This document shows positions 17,501 through 26,363 of a DNA stretch of 64,000 bases, piece after piece (position 1 is the first letter of the stretch; every line of letters starts with the position of its first letter). The stretch lies in NCBI GenBank assembly GCA_944320885.1, contig CALUJE010000003.1, positions 62,001 to 126,000 on the forward strand. Reading direction: 5' to 3'. The notes below the pieces were generated by a model, which was given only the letters and a program-made list of their open reading frames with translations, was not told the origin of the DNA and ran no database searches. The position numbers were made by a program, and so were the translations under genes. This DNA comes from an uncultured Phocaeicola sp. (GTDB taxonomy: Bacteria; Bacteroidota; Bacteroidia; Bacteroidales; Bacteroidaceae).

Positions 17501-19678
17501 TTATTGTCTAAAACGAACCAACAGACTGGCAAAAAACGCACGGCCCGGGGTGGTTGTTGCATAATGACTGTTGTAAGGACGGTCATCACGATAATTAAAG
17601 ATATTTTCTATTCCTACTCCCGGCTCAAGAGTAAACTTTTTCAGACGGATTGTATGACGGGTAGTCAAATCCCAAGTCTGAAAAGCCGGAGAAGGTCCGT
17701 ATGTATCCGAATAACGTGTTCCCTGATAACGACCGAACAAATTCACATTCAACGTATATATGTCCCATGTCTTATTCCAGCCAAGATTGCATGTTCCAGA
17801 ATGACGGACGCTTCTTTCCAATGGAACTTTCGCTATCATGTCTTTTGCATGAGTATAATTATAAGTAACTCCCAAATTAAAGCCGGCACCCGGATATAAA
17901 GTGAAACTAGCATCAAATCCCTTTATTTTAGCTTTTCCGATATTGGCATACTGATTACGGGCTATAATACCGTTTTCCTTATCCTCGTCTGTAAGGTCTA
18001 CAGCCTTATAATCAATCAAATTACGAATATCATTGATATATCCGGAAACAGAAACCGTAAAATATTTGTTATTGTATTCGGCACTTAAATTATAGAAGTT
18101 GCTGGTTTCAGGTTCCAAAGAAGTACTACCCACCGTTATTTTGTTTCTTGCCTCGGATATGGCATACAATTGCTGCAATGTCGGAGCCTTGAATGCAGAA
18201 GCGTAAGAAGCACGCAAATTCAGTCCGCCGAGCTTGTACATCAACGATACCTTGGGATTAAAACGATTGTGGAATGTTTCATGATAAATATAGCGGAAGC
18301 CTATTACAGTGCTCAAATTGCGCATTAACTTAATTTCATCCTGTGCATAAAAAGCCAAAGTATAAGCTGTGCGATCTTGCATATTGCCCAAATCACTCGT
18401 TTTTGTAGACTTCAAAGCATCACCCACGAAATCAAATCCCGTATTCAGCACGTGTCTGTCGCCCAAATTGAAAACACCTTTCAAATAAGCATTTGTATAA
18501 TCCTGATCCTTACTCAACATGCTGTCTCCGGCCTTATAAGGCTTACTGTCTTCCGTATAGTTTTGGAATGTTCTGAAATTTGTTGTGGTTGCTCCTAAGT
18601 CTATATGAGAAGACCCTGGCAACATATAGGTCATTTCACCACCATACTGGTATGTTTTATGCTCGATATCATATTTTACTGCCGGATTACGATCGTTCTC
18701 ATATGTAGAATATGTACCAAAAACATTCACTGAGAATCTGTCAGTAAAACGATATGAGAAGCTCTGGTTAATATCATTGCTGAACCAATGATATATGGGT
18801 TGTTTATCAGTTTCAACCAATTCACCGTTACTTTCTTCATAGTCGCTCAGTTTCCAACCGTCAGATTGCTGGCGTTGATAAGAGGTATGTGAAGAAAAAC
18901 GGTTTACATTAACATCCGCATTTACACTTTGCGTAAAACGTCCATGCGAAGAAATGCGGCTGTTTGACATAATGTTCAACTCATCCCTACTCTCATCCAT
19001 AATGATGTTGATAACACCGGCTATCGCATCACTACCATATAATGCAGATGCAGCACCGTTCAGGATTTCAATACGCTTTACATTTGCAATATTTACACGA
19101 CTGAAATCGACATTTCCTGATACATCTCCGGCAACCTTACGACCGTTAATCAAAACAAGAACATATTTTCCAGATAATCCATTCATATAGATATTGTTAG
19201 ACATGGATGTACTCTGGAAAGAAATCGAAGGCACCAGTTTTAACAAAACATCTTCTACACCGGAAGCATTGACTTGCTGAATTTCCTTTTGAGAAATAAC
19301 TTGAACAGGTACCGGAGAATCCTTCAGTTTATGATGAGTTCCTGTTCCTGTCACGACTACCTGATCAAGATTGACCGTACTTTCATTCAAGCGCACAAGA
19401 ATATTTTGCATGCTTTTGTTCACACTCAATGTTTCTGACGCATAATCCATCCGACTAATGCGCATTGCATACTTTCCATCAGGAACACCAACTAACGAAA
19501 ACTCTCCTTTGTCATTTGTGGTACATCCGATATTAGTTTCCTTCAAACGGATGTAAGCTCCTTGTATAGGCTCATTGGTTTCTGCATCTACAACTTTCCC
19601 AGTCAAGGAAATCTGAGCAAAGCCACTCATAACACATCCTACTCCCATTATGGCAGTAGCAAAAAGTTTTTTTCTCAT
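17501..19678 (-). CDS. btuB: TonB-dependent cobalamin receptor (BtuB-like)
   Basis: Outer-membrane receptor for active corrinoid uptake. 725 residues: signal peptide (1-21, ending SGFAQ), a carboxypeptidase-regulatory-like domain (about 24-100, SLTGKVVDAETNEPIQGAYI), plug domain with LDQVVVTGTGTHHK and GSDAIAGVINIIM, then a 22-strand barrel ending in FASLLVRFRQ with the terminal aromatic. No SusD follows, unlike glycan systems. The cobalamin riboswitch at 19739-19935 sets the substrate class. Confidence 0.88.
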   Translation of the reverse strand: MRKKLFATAIMGVGCVMSGFAQISLTGKVVDAETNEPIQGAYIRLKETNIGCTTNDKGEFSLVGVPDGKYAMRISRMDYASETLSVNKSMQNILVRLNESTVNLDQVVVTGTGTHHKLKDSPVPVQVISQKEIQQVNASGVEDVLLKLVPSISFQSTSMSNNIYMNGLSGKYVLVLINGRKVAGDVSGNVDFSRVNIANVKRIEILNGAASALYGSDAIAGVINIIMDESRDELNIMSNSRISSHGRFTQSVNADVNVNRFSSHTSYQRQQSDGWKLSDYEESNGELVETDKQPIYHWFSNDINQSFSYRFTDRFSVNVFGTYSTYENDRNPAVKYDIEHKTYQYGGEMTYMLPGSSHIDLGATTTNFRTFQNYTEDSKPYKAGDSMLSKDQDYTNAYLKGVFNLGDRHVLNTGFDFVGDALKSTKTSDLGNMQDRTAYTLAFYAQDEIKLMRNLSTVIGFRYIYHETFHNRFNPKVSLMYKLGGLNLRASYASAFKAPTLQQLYAISEARNKITVGSTSLEPETSNFYNLSAEYNNKYFTVSVSGYINDIRNLIDYKAVDLTDEDKENGIIARNQYANIGKAKIKGFDASFTLYPGAGFNLGVTYNYTHAKDMIAKVPLERSVRHSGTCNLGWNKTWDIYTLNVNLFGRYQGTRYSDTYGPSPAFQTWDLTTRHTIRLKKFTLEPGVGIENIFNYRDDRPYNSHYATTTPGRAFFASLLVRFRQ

Positions 19679-19709
19679 TTAAAAATAAATTGTAAAAGAT
19701 GAATAAATA

Positions 19710-19731
19710 GCGCTCTTTATCCCGAGAGCAC
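19710..19731 (-). promoter_or_regulatory. Hairpin of the riboswitch expression platform
   Basis: GTGCTCT-8-base loop-AGAGCGC on the minus strand, between the B12 box and the btuB start (31 bases upstream of ATG). Without a T-run, it suggests translational rather than terminator control. Confidence 0.5.
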
Positions 19732-19738
19732 ATGTTTA

Positions 19739-19935
19739 CTGTCGCAATCTGGCAGGTTTCCTGACTATTCCCGAAAAATCACCTTCCCATTTCAGTTGTT
19801 CATCATTGAAACAGTGGTATGTGAGCCGATTTTCCATATAAATACCTCTCAAGGTATGGGATTACAGTAGCGGGCACTGTTCCGGATTTACACCGGATTC
19901 CCTTTTATACAATCTTCAGAAAAAAGACCGTATCA
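19739..19935 (-). promoter_or_regulatory. Cobalamin (B12) riboswitch
   Basis: On the minus strand the core is clear: GGGAATCCGGTGTAAATCC near 19905-19887, then AACAGTGCCCGCTACTGTAA, and the 3' B12-box part GTCAGGAAACCTGCCAGA (19765-19748). These are the conserved joining segments of the adenosylcobalamin-class aptamer. It lies in the leader of the BtuB-like and BtuF-like genes and should repress them when cobalamin is plentiful. Confidence 0.93.
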
Positions 19936-19947
19936 CCAAATCACTGG

Positions 19948-19955
19948 CAAAAATA
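19948..19955 (-). promoter_or_regulatory. -7 element for the riboswitch-btuB transcript
   Basis: TATTTTTG on the minus strand just upstream of the riboswitch; predicted start near 19941 includes the whole aptamer. A TTGG 18 bases upstream is a weak -33. Confidence 0.55.
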
Positions 19956-20023
19956 TAAAAAAAAACAATATTCCAATAAGATTCCCTAAATTCATTCATA
20001 AATCCCATTATAGAGTACTGTAT

Positions 20024-20062
20024 ACAAAAAAGGAGCTTACCATTGATTCAATGTAAACTCCT
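20024..20062 (-). terminator. Rho-independent terminator after the lipoprotein gene
   Basis: Minus-strand stem AGGAG-TTTAC-ATTG / CAAT-GGTAA-GCTCCT, with single-base irregularities, followed by TTTTTTTG. It begins 31 bases after the stop at 20093. Confidence 0.85.
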
Positions 20063-20092
20063 CTTTGTAATCTAATTAAAAATATGTCGTAC

Positions 20093-20917
20093 TTATTTTT
20101 TCTCTTTATGTAAAGTATAGTCTCCGTCATATGATATCTGTATGTATAACTGATAGCAACTGGCTTCATCTGGAATACACAAGGATACTTCATACCAGAA
20201 TCCATCTTTTTCTGCTCCTATAAAATTCATATCGCTCAATACCGCACTATTCAAAAATTCAGTATCTACGACACTGCTAAAATCCTTTTTCACAAAATCT
20301 CTTGCATACAAAGATTTCTTTCCCTCATATACGCATATATGTATGACATTATCATAAAAAGCCCGTTCAATCTTCATTCCATTTTCATTATATGAAGTCT
20401 TTTGCACCTTCATTGTAGATGGGTTTATGTAAACATATCCCCTGTAACGGTGTCCGTCATATACCACAACAGAATCTTTCTTTACAACTTCATCATACAA
20501 TGCAACCGGTTGGCGCAATACATTATTGAATTCCAAGGAATCAAGTGCATATTGCGACCGATGCAACTTGATTATTTCATCTGTTATTGAACGGAACCAG
20601 AATGCATCATTATCTAAACGATCTATATGATATGAGATTGTATCTACACCAAGTATTATCAATCTGTTGTCCACTATCTTGAAATATAATGGCTGAGATT
20701 CCTGTTCCGGATAATAAATAGAATCACCTACTGCACGAAACTGTACACATTCTCCTTCATCATCAACCCAAATTCCCTGCAACTTCGCCTTGGCCTCTTT
20801 ATCTTCAACAGCTCCTGATTGTGTAATTGGTTTATCTTCATTTTTGGGCTTACATGATAACAACACACATATGCTTCCCAACAGGATACAACTAGCTATC
20901 AAACTCAACTTATTCAT
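20093..20917 (-). CDS. Lipoprotein of unknown function
   Basis: 274 residues. Signal II: hydrophobic stretch to SICVLLSCKP, with lipidation at the Cys of LLSC (about residue 21). The mature domain begins LQGIWVDDEGECVQF, a beta-rich lipocalin-like opening seen in Bacteroides DUF4738-type lipoproteins; I am not sure of that family. No charged export-blocking residues follow the Cys (KPKNEDK), so surface versus periplasmic location is open. Single gene with its own promoter and terminator; neighbours give no functional hint. Confidence 0.7.
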   Translation of the reverse strand: MNKLSLIASCILLGSICVLLSCKPKNEDKPITQSGAVEDKEAKAKLQGIWVDDEGECVQFRAVGDSIYYPEQESQPLYFKIVDNRLIILGVDTISYHIDRLDNDAFWFRSITDEIIKLHRSQYALDSLEFNNVLRQPVALYDEVVKKDSVVVYDGHRYRGYVYINPSTMKVQKTSYNENGMKIERAFYDNVIHICVYEGKKSLYARDFVKKDFSSVVDTEFLNSAVLSDMNFIGAEKDGFWYEVSLCIPDEASCYQLYIQISYDGDYTLHKEKK

Positions 20918-21067
20918 ATACCCTCATTTATATAGATAACAACAATTGGTAAAACCATAAATTCATTATCCGTTAACAAACGTTCATTTTTTCATCTAGC
21001 ATAGAACAAAGAACTTACAGTTCTTATTATTACTACCAATTTATTTCTGTTTTTCAATTTTGCGTTG

Positions 21068-21075
21068 CAAAGATA
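21068..21075 (-). promoter_or_regulatory. -7 element for the lipoprotein gene
   Basis: TATCTTTG on the minus strand, about 150 bases upstream of the lipoprotein start, implying a long leader of roughly 145 nt in which I see no recognised structure. Confidence 0.45.
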
Positions 21076-21156
21076 GCGAATTTCAATGTAAACATAGTTC
21101 ATGTTTCTTAAGAATTTTAGCCTCATAAATATGGAGCCTATATAAAATAAAAAAGC

Positions 21157-21164
21157 TATATTTG
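21157..21164 (+). promoter_or_regulatory. -7 element directly before the HU-CCDC81/SPOR gene
   Basis: TATATTTG ends only 4 bases before the ATG at 21169, so the transcript would be leaderless or nearly so. No TTTG at the -33 distance. Confidence 0.4.
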
Positions 21165-21168
21165 CAGT

Positions 21169-22350
21169 ATGAAAGAACTTATACAACATATAAAAGACTT
21201 GCTTCAGGAAAATGAGTGTGTCATTATTCCTGATTTTGGTGGATTTATCACGTATTATGCATCTGCGTGTCACAATGCAGAAAACAATACATTCTTACCT
21301 CCATACAGAACACTTGGATTCAATCCTCTGCTGCAAATTAACGATGGATTATTGGTGCAATCTTATATGTGGCAACATGATATCAGTTATCCGGCAGCAA
21401 TGCGTATGGTAGAAAATGCTACTAATGAATTGCGTGAGGAATTAAATACTGCAGGTTATGTACAGCTTCCGGGATTAGGTATTCTTAATATGAATATTGA
21501 AGGAAACATTGTATTTCAACCCGAAGAAAAAGGAATAGATTCACCTTCATTATACGGCCTTTCCGTGTTTGAAATGAAGAGCCTTAAACAATTGGCTCTT
21601 GAAAAAGAAAAAACAGAAAAATCATCTGTTGTTCTGCAAAACACTGAGAATGAAGAAAAGCACAATACACTGGTGATAAACATTAATCGTACATGGTTAA
21701 ATAACGTTGTTGCCATTGCAGCTGCCGTATTATTGTTTTTCTTCCTCTCAACTCCTGTTGACAACACATATGTGGAACCTGAGAGTTATGCATCGTTAGG
21801 CAATGCCGGTTGGTTTGAGCAAATAAAGACTCAATCACTGGCTACTACCCTGATGAATGTAACCCCACAAGTAAATTTCAATCAACAGAGTGCTCGTTCC
21901 CAACAAGCAAAAGACAAGCACAACAAGAAAACGCAAAAAATTCATGAGGAAAAAATACAATTGGTAAAAGGAGAAAATATTACTCCAAATCACCAAAAGG
22001 CACAAGCTGCAAACTCATCTACTCAAAAGACAGATACAAAAGTAACCAACAACACAGCTTCAGTCCGTTCAACCTCCCAACCGGTTAATGAAAAGCCGGT
22101 TGTCAAGCAGCAAAATACAACACAGTATCATATTATTGTGGCCAGCGTAGGAAATCGTTCTGATGCTGAAACCGTTGTAAAACAATTGGCAAGTAAAGGT
22201 TATAGCGATGCAACAATCATTGAGCGCGATAAAAAAGTACGAGTAGCCATAATGAGCAGCAGTGATAAAAATTCACTAAACAACAAACTAACTGAATTGA
22301 GAAAGAACGAAATGTTTAAAAATGCATGGATGTTAACCACACGCCCATGA
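21169..22350 (+). CDS. HU-CCDC81 / SPOR domain membrane protein
   Basis: 393 residues, domain order as in Bacteroidetes HU-CCDC81-SPOR proteins: two cytosolic HU-like domains (about 1-60 with IIPDFGGFITYY, and 65-135 with LPGLGIL), one membrane helix (about 182-200, VVAIAAAVLLFFFLS), a polar Gln/Lys/Thr-rich linker, and a C-terminal SPOR domain (about 322-390, YHIIVASVGNRSDAETVVKQL). SPOR binds denuded septal peptidoglycan, so it may link DNA or a cytosolic partner to the division site; that link is inference. Operon with an FHA protein and a HAD phosphatase. Confidence 0.85.
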   Translation: MKELIQHIKDLLQENECVIIPDFGGFITYYASACHNAENNTFLPPYRTLGFNPLLQINDGLLVQSYMWQHDISYPAAMRMVENATNELREELNTAGYVQLPGLGILNMNIEGNIVFQPEEKGIDSPSLYGLSVFEMKSLKQLALEKEKTEKSSVVLQNTENEEKHNTLVININRTWLNNVVAIAAAVLLFFFLSTPVDNTYVEPESYASLGNAGWFEQIKTQSLATTLMNVTPQVNFNQQSARSQQAKDKHNKKTQKIHEEKIQLVKGENITPNHQKAQAANSSTQKTDTKVTNNTASVRSTSQPVNEKPVVKQQNTTQYHIIVASVGNRSDAETVVKQLASKGYSDATIIERDKKVRVAIMSSSDKNSLNNKLTELRKNEMFKNAWMLTTRP

Positions 22351-22366
22351 ATAACAAAATAACAAT

Positions 22367-22894
22367 ATGAAACGAGTTCGCTGTCCAAAATGTGACCACT
22401 ATATTATTTTTGATGAAACAAAATATGAAGAAGGACAATCTTTGGTATTTGTCTGTGACGAATGTAAAAAACAGTTCAGTATCAGAATTGGCAAATCAAA
22501 ATTAAATGCTCTTCAAAAGGATGAAAAACCCAACGAGCAGGAAAACAAAGATAAATTCGGAAGTATTGTTGTTATTGAAAATGCATTTGCATACAAACAG
22601 GTACTCCCTTTAAAAGAAGGAGACAATGTAATCGGCAGACGCAGTAAAGGAATGAACATTGAGGTTCCCATTGAAAGTTCTGACCGCAATATGGACCGCA
22701 GACACTGTATCATCAATGTAAAAACCAACAAACAGGGAACAATCGTATATACATTACGTGACTGCCAAAGCCTCTGCGGTACGTTTGTAATGAACGAACT
22801 GATAGGTGACAAAGAGCAAGTCAGAATAGAAGATGGAGCTGTAATAACATTAGGAGCTACAACCATCATTTTACGAACAGCTAACGAAGAATAA
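22367..22894 (+). CDS. Zinc-ribbon plus FHA domain protein
   Basis: 175 residues. N-terminal zinc ribbon of the zinc_ribbon_4/5 type: CPKC at 6-9 and CDEC at 30-33. A short charged linker leads to a forkhead-associated domain (about 66-170): VIGRRSKG, DRNMDRRHCIINV with the phosphothreonine-contacting Arg/His, and LRDCQSLCGTFVMNE. FHA domains bind phosphothreonine peptides, implying a Ser/Thr kinase or phospho-partner elsewhere. 16 bases after the SPOR gene and 4 before the HAD gene, so co-transcribed. Confidence 0.85.
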   Translation: MKRVRCPKCDHYIIFDETKYEEGQSLVFVCDECKKQFSIRIGKSKLNALQKDEKPNEQENKDKFGSIVVIENAFAYKQVLPLKEGDNVIGRRSKGMNIEVPIESSDRNMDRRHCIINVKTNKQGTIVYTLRDCQSLCGTFVMNELIGDKEQVRIEDGAVITLGATTIILRTANEE

Positions 22895-22898
22895 AAAC

Positions 22899-23705
22899 AT
22901 GGGATACAAACTGCTGGTTCTTGATTTAGACGGAACGTTAACAAACAGTAATAAGCAAATTACCCCGCACACTCTGGAAACATTAAAGCGTGCACAAGAA
23001 AAAGGCATAAAGATAGTTCTGGCTTCAGGAAGGCCAACGTACGGGGTTGCTCCTATTGCCGATAAAATACAGTTAGACAAATATGAAGGATACATCCTCT
23101 CTTATAACGGAGGAGAAATCACTGATTGGCATAACAAGGAATTACTTTATAAAAACACATTAAATCCGGAAGTTTTCCCTTATTTATATCAATGTGCAAA
23201 AAATAACAACTTTGCCATTGTGACATACCATAAAGAGTTTGTCATTACAGAAAATCCAGAGGATGAGTATGTACAGAAAGAAGCTCTTTTGAATGTCATG
23301 ACCTTAAAAAAAGTAGATAATTTCTTGCAAGCCATTCAATTTCCCATAGCCAAATGCATGATTGTTGGTGAACCTTCAAGACTGATGAATCTGGAAAAAG
23401 AAATGTATGCTCATTTAAAGGAACAGATGGGAGTATATCGTTCAGAGCCATACTTTCTGGAATTAGTTCCCAAAGGTATAGATAAGGCACAATCGCTGGC
23501 ATACCTGCTAAAAAAACTTGATATATCCAGAGAAGAAATGATAGCATGCGGTGATGGCTTTAACGATTTGTCAATGATCAAATATGCAGGCTTAGGTGTT
23601 GCAATGCAAAATGCGCAGGAAATAGTACGTGAACATGCAGATTATATTACTCGCTCAAATGACAACGATGGAGTAGCTCACGTAATTGAAGAATTCATTT
23701 TATAA
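22899..23705 (+). CDS. HAD-superfamily sugar/phosphate phosphatase (Cof type)
   Basis: 268 residues, HAD IIB (Cof/YbiV) hydrolase of the cytosol, dephosphorylating sugar phosphates or similar small molecules. Motif I LVLDLDGTLTNS (5-16), motif II LASGRP, motif III lysine in KGIDKAQSLAYL, motif IV CGDGFNDLSMI. The cap of about 110 residues sits between motifs II and III. Last gene of the three-gene unit and followed by a strong hairpin. Substrate not predictable. Confidence 0.9.
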   Translation: MGYKLLVLDLDGTLTNSNKQITPHTLETLKRAQEKGIKIVLASGRPTYGVAPIADKIQLDKYEGYILSYNGGEITDWHNKELLYKNTLNPEVFPYLYQCAKNNNFAIVTYHKEFVITENPEDEYVQKEALLNVMTLKKVDNFLQAIQFPIAKCMIVGEPSRLMNLEKEMYAHLKEQMGVYRSEPYFLELVPKGIDKAQSLAYLLKKLDISREEMIACGDGFNDLSMIKYAGLGVAMQNAQEIVREHADYITRSNDNDGVAHVIEEFIL

Positions 23706-23723
23706 AAGAAATACTCATTTAAT

Positions 23724-23770
23724 AAGAATAGCCCTCAAAGATCTTTTAATGATTTCTGAGGGCTATTCTT
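23724..23770. terminator. Bidirectional terminator between HAD and RluA-family genes
   Basis: 14-bp perfect stem AAGAATAGCCCTCA/TGAGGGCTATTCTT with a 19-base loop, between convergent genes; plus strand continues GTATATAATA, minus strand ATTAAATGAG. Confidence 0.8.
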
Positions 23771-23788
23771 GTATATAATATAAGGGCC

Positions 23789-24736
23789 TTACTGTTCTTG
23801 TTCTGAATTATTGTTTTTCTTCAATAAAAGATTCTTAAACGCTGAAGGATAAGGAGTTTCAAATTTCATCAGTTCTCCGGTAACAGGATGATAGAAATAC
23901 AGTTTAAAGGCATGAAGTCCTAAACGGCCAATAGGATTGACTCCATCTCCATACTTTTCATCACCGATTACCGGATGTTTAATATCCTGCATATGAACAC
24001 GAATCTGATTCTTGCGACCCGTTTCCAATTCCAATTCCAACAGAGAGTATCCATTAGCCCGTTTGATTACCTTATAATGCGTAATTGCTTTGTCTCCCCC
24101 ATTGTTTGACATACTGGAATAGCTGACAAACATCTTATTATCCTTCATCCAGGATGTAATAGTTCCACTATCCTGCTCAACGTATCCGGATACAACAGCT
24201 ACATAACGACGGTCTGTAACAATCTCTTCCCAGTTATCCTGTAATTTCTGCTTTGTCTTGGCATCTTTGGCAAAAACCATCAAACCGGAAGTATCTCTAT
24301 CAAGGCGATGCACAATAAATACACGATGCTCACGTGCAGAGCGCTGCACATATTCATTCAGGATAGAATGAGCTGTACGCTCCTTTTCACGATTAGTTGC
24401 AATAGACAACAAGCCTTCCCGTTTTTCAACAACAATCAAATAAGCATCTTCATACACAATTTTCAGCAAAGAGCTTCTGAACTCTTTTTGACCACGTACA
24501 TTACTGATTTGTACTTTCATTCCAGGCTGCAACTGAAAATTATATTGGGTAGTTATTACCTGATTTACATAGACGACTCTTTTTGTCAACAGTGATTTTA
24601 CCTTGTTACGACTGATACCATTCATCTTTTCCATCAAGAACTGCATTAATTCTGCATTCTGATGCACCTGAAATGTTGTATATTTAGTCATTGCCCGCGG
24701 AGCACGCGGCGCATTATCTTTTCTTGTTCTGCTCAT
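23789..24736 (-). CDS. RluA-family RNA pseudouridine synthase
   Basis: Converts specific uridines in rRNA (or tRNA) to pseudouridine. 315 residues: N-terminal S4 RNA-binding domain (about 35-95, SRNKVKSLLTKRVVYVN), then the synthase domain with motif II HRLDRDTSGLMVFAK around the catalytic Asp, and ETGRKNQIRVHM. The charged N-terminus (SRTRKDNAPRAPRA) and C-terminus (KKNNNSEQEQ) are unstructured. 6 bases downstream of rlmD, so the two RNA-modification genes form one unit. RluC/RluD/TruC cannot be told apart by eye. Confidence 0.9.
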   Translation of the reverse strand: MSRTRKDNAPRAPRAMTKYTTFQVHQNAELMQFLMEKMNGISRNKVKSLLTKRVVYVNQVITTQYNFQLQPGMKVQISNVRGQKEFRSSLLKIVYEDAYLIVVEKREGLLSIATNREKERTAHSILNEYVQRSAREHRVFIVHRLDRDTSGLMVFAKDAKTKQKLQDNWEEIVTDRRYVAVVSGYVEQDSGTITSWMKDNKMFVSYSSMSNNGGDKAITHYKVIKRANGYSLLELELETGRKNQIRVHMQDIKHPVIGDEKYGDGVNPIGRLGLHAFKLYFYHPVTGELMKFETPYPSAFKNLLLKKNNNSEQEQ

Positions 24737-24742
24737 AATGGT

Positions 24743-26173
24743 TTATCTCTTTTCTAATAAAACAACATTTTCTACATGATGGGTATGTGGAAACATGTCT
24801 ACCGGCTGTACTGCTTTCACCTTATATTTGGAATCCAACAATTGCAAATCACGAGCTTGTGTCGCAGGATTACAACTAACATAGACAATGCGCTTAGGCT
24901 CGGCAAACAGGATTGTATCAATAACATCCGTATGCATGCCGGCACGAGGAGGATCTGTAATAATCACATCCGGACGTCCATGCTGATTGATAAAGTCCTG
25001 AGTCAGAATATCCTTCATATCACCTGCAAAGAACAGCGTATTATCAATCTTGTTAATTTCAGAATTTACTTTTGCATCTTCTATCGCTTCCGGAACATAT
25101 TCAATACCGATAACCTTATTGGCATTACGTGATACGAAGTTGGCTATTGTTCCAGTTCCCGTATAAAGGTCATATACAAGCTCTGTTCCTGTCAGTCCGG
25201 CAAAATCGCGGGCTACCTTATACAGATTATATGCCTGCTCGCTGTTTGTCTGATAAAAAGATTTCGGACCTATCTTGAAACGAAGACCTTCCATTTCTTC
25301 AAAAATATGATCTTCTCCTTTAAATACATGCACATCCAGATCATTAATCGTGTCATTGCATTTATTATTGATAACGTAAAGCAATGAAGTTATCTGCGGG
25401 AAAGTCTCGGCAACATATTCCAGCAAAGTATTAACCTTTGCCTGATCAGCTTCACTGTATACACAACATTGCAGCAACACCATCAGTTCACCTGTTGAAG
25501 AAGTACGAATCATCAAATTACGCAACAGACCTCTATCCTCACCTTCCTTAGCTCTGAAATTAAAGAAAGAATAATTATGAGCATATGCATAATCACGAAT
25601 AGCATTACGTATCTGATTGGAAATATCATCCTGCAACCAGCATTTTTCTATAGCTAAAACTTTATCAAAAGCATTCGGAATATGAAATCCCACTGCATTC
25701 ATCTGCTCATATACAACATCCTCCTTAATCTCTTTCTCCGTCAACCAACGTTTGTTGGAAAAAGTAAATTCCAGTTTATTACGGTAAAATACAGTGTTTT
25801 TTGAGCCCAAAATCGGTGAGATCTCCGGCAATTCAATTTTCCCAATTCGGGTCAAATTGTCAAAAACCTGTTGCTGCTTATATTTAATTTGTTCCTCATA
25901 GGGAAGGCATTGCCACTTACAGCCGCCACAAATACCATAATGCTGGCAAAAAGGAGTCGCGCGTTTTGAAGAATATTCATGAAAACGTACAGCTACAGCT
26001 TCTGCATAATGATTTTTCTTTCGTGTAATCTGCAAATCTACAATATCACCAGGAACAACATATGGAACAAAAATTACCAAATCGTTTACACGAGCCAATG
26101 CTTTTCCTTCTGCTGCTATATCAGTTATAGTCACCTTTTCAAGTAAAGGAAGTTGTTTTTTCTTTCGAGCCAT
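24743..26173 (-). CDS. rlmD: 23S rRNA (uracil-5-)-methyltransferase RlmD/RumA family
   Basis: SAM-dependent C5 methylation of a 23S rRNA uridine. 476 residues: N-terminal TRAM domain (about 12-68), an iron-sulfur cluster motif CQHYGICGGCKWQC (76-89, C-x5-C-x2-C), SAM motif VYDLYTGTGTIANF, DPPRAGMH, and the catalytic cysteine in YVSCNPATQARDL. The length is longer than E. coli RlmD (about 433). TrmA-like tRNA methylation is unlikely because of the cluster and TRAM domain. Confidence 0.9.
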   Translation of the reverse strand: MARKKKQLPLLEKVTITDIAAEGKALARVNDLVIFVPYVVPGDIVDLQITRKKNHYAEAVAVRFHEYSSKRATPFCQHYGICGGCKWQCLPYEEQIKYKQQQVFDNLTRIGKIELPEISPILGSKNTVFYRNKLEFTFSNKRWLTEKEIKEDVVYEQMNAVGFHIPNAFDKVLAIEKCWLQDDISNQIRNAIRDYAYAHNYSFFNFRAKEGEDRGLLRNLMIRTSSTGELMVLLQCCVYSEADQAKVNTLLEYVAETFPQITSLLYVINNKCNDTINDLDVHVFKGEDHIFEEMEGLRFKIGPKSFYQTNSEQAYNLYKVARDFAGLTGTELVYDLYTGTGTIANFVSRNANKVIGIEYVPEAIEDAKVNSEINKIDNTLFFAGDMKDILTQDFINQHGRPDVIITDPPRAGMHTDVIDTILFAEPKRIVYVSCNPATQARDLQLLDSKYKVKAVQPVDMFPHTHHVENVVLLEKR

Positions 26174-26200
26174 TCTAAGTCAATATAATAAATTCTTTTG

Positions 26201-26208
26201 CAAAGATA
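26201..26208 (-). promoter_or_regulatory. -7 element for rlmD
   Basis: TATCTTTG on the minus strand, 28 bases before the rlmD start. Confidence 0.5.
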
Positions 26209-26312
26209 GTGAAAATGTTCGAAAAAAACGCAGCATTTCATATTATACACATTTTCGTCATTTTACACTTATTTTTTTTCATAATATGCTTTCTGTTTTT
26301 ACAAATAATACT

Positions 26313-26320
26313 TAGTTTTG
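26313..26320 (+). promoter_or_regulatory. -7 element for ppdK
   Basis: TAGTTTTG fits TAnnTTTG, 44 bases before the start codon; -33 is T-rich only. Confidence 0.45.
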
Positions 26321-26363
26321 CCGGCAAGTAATTCAATGTGATTCTTTAAATTTATATCAATCT

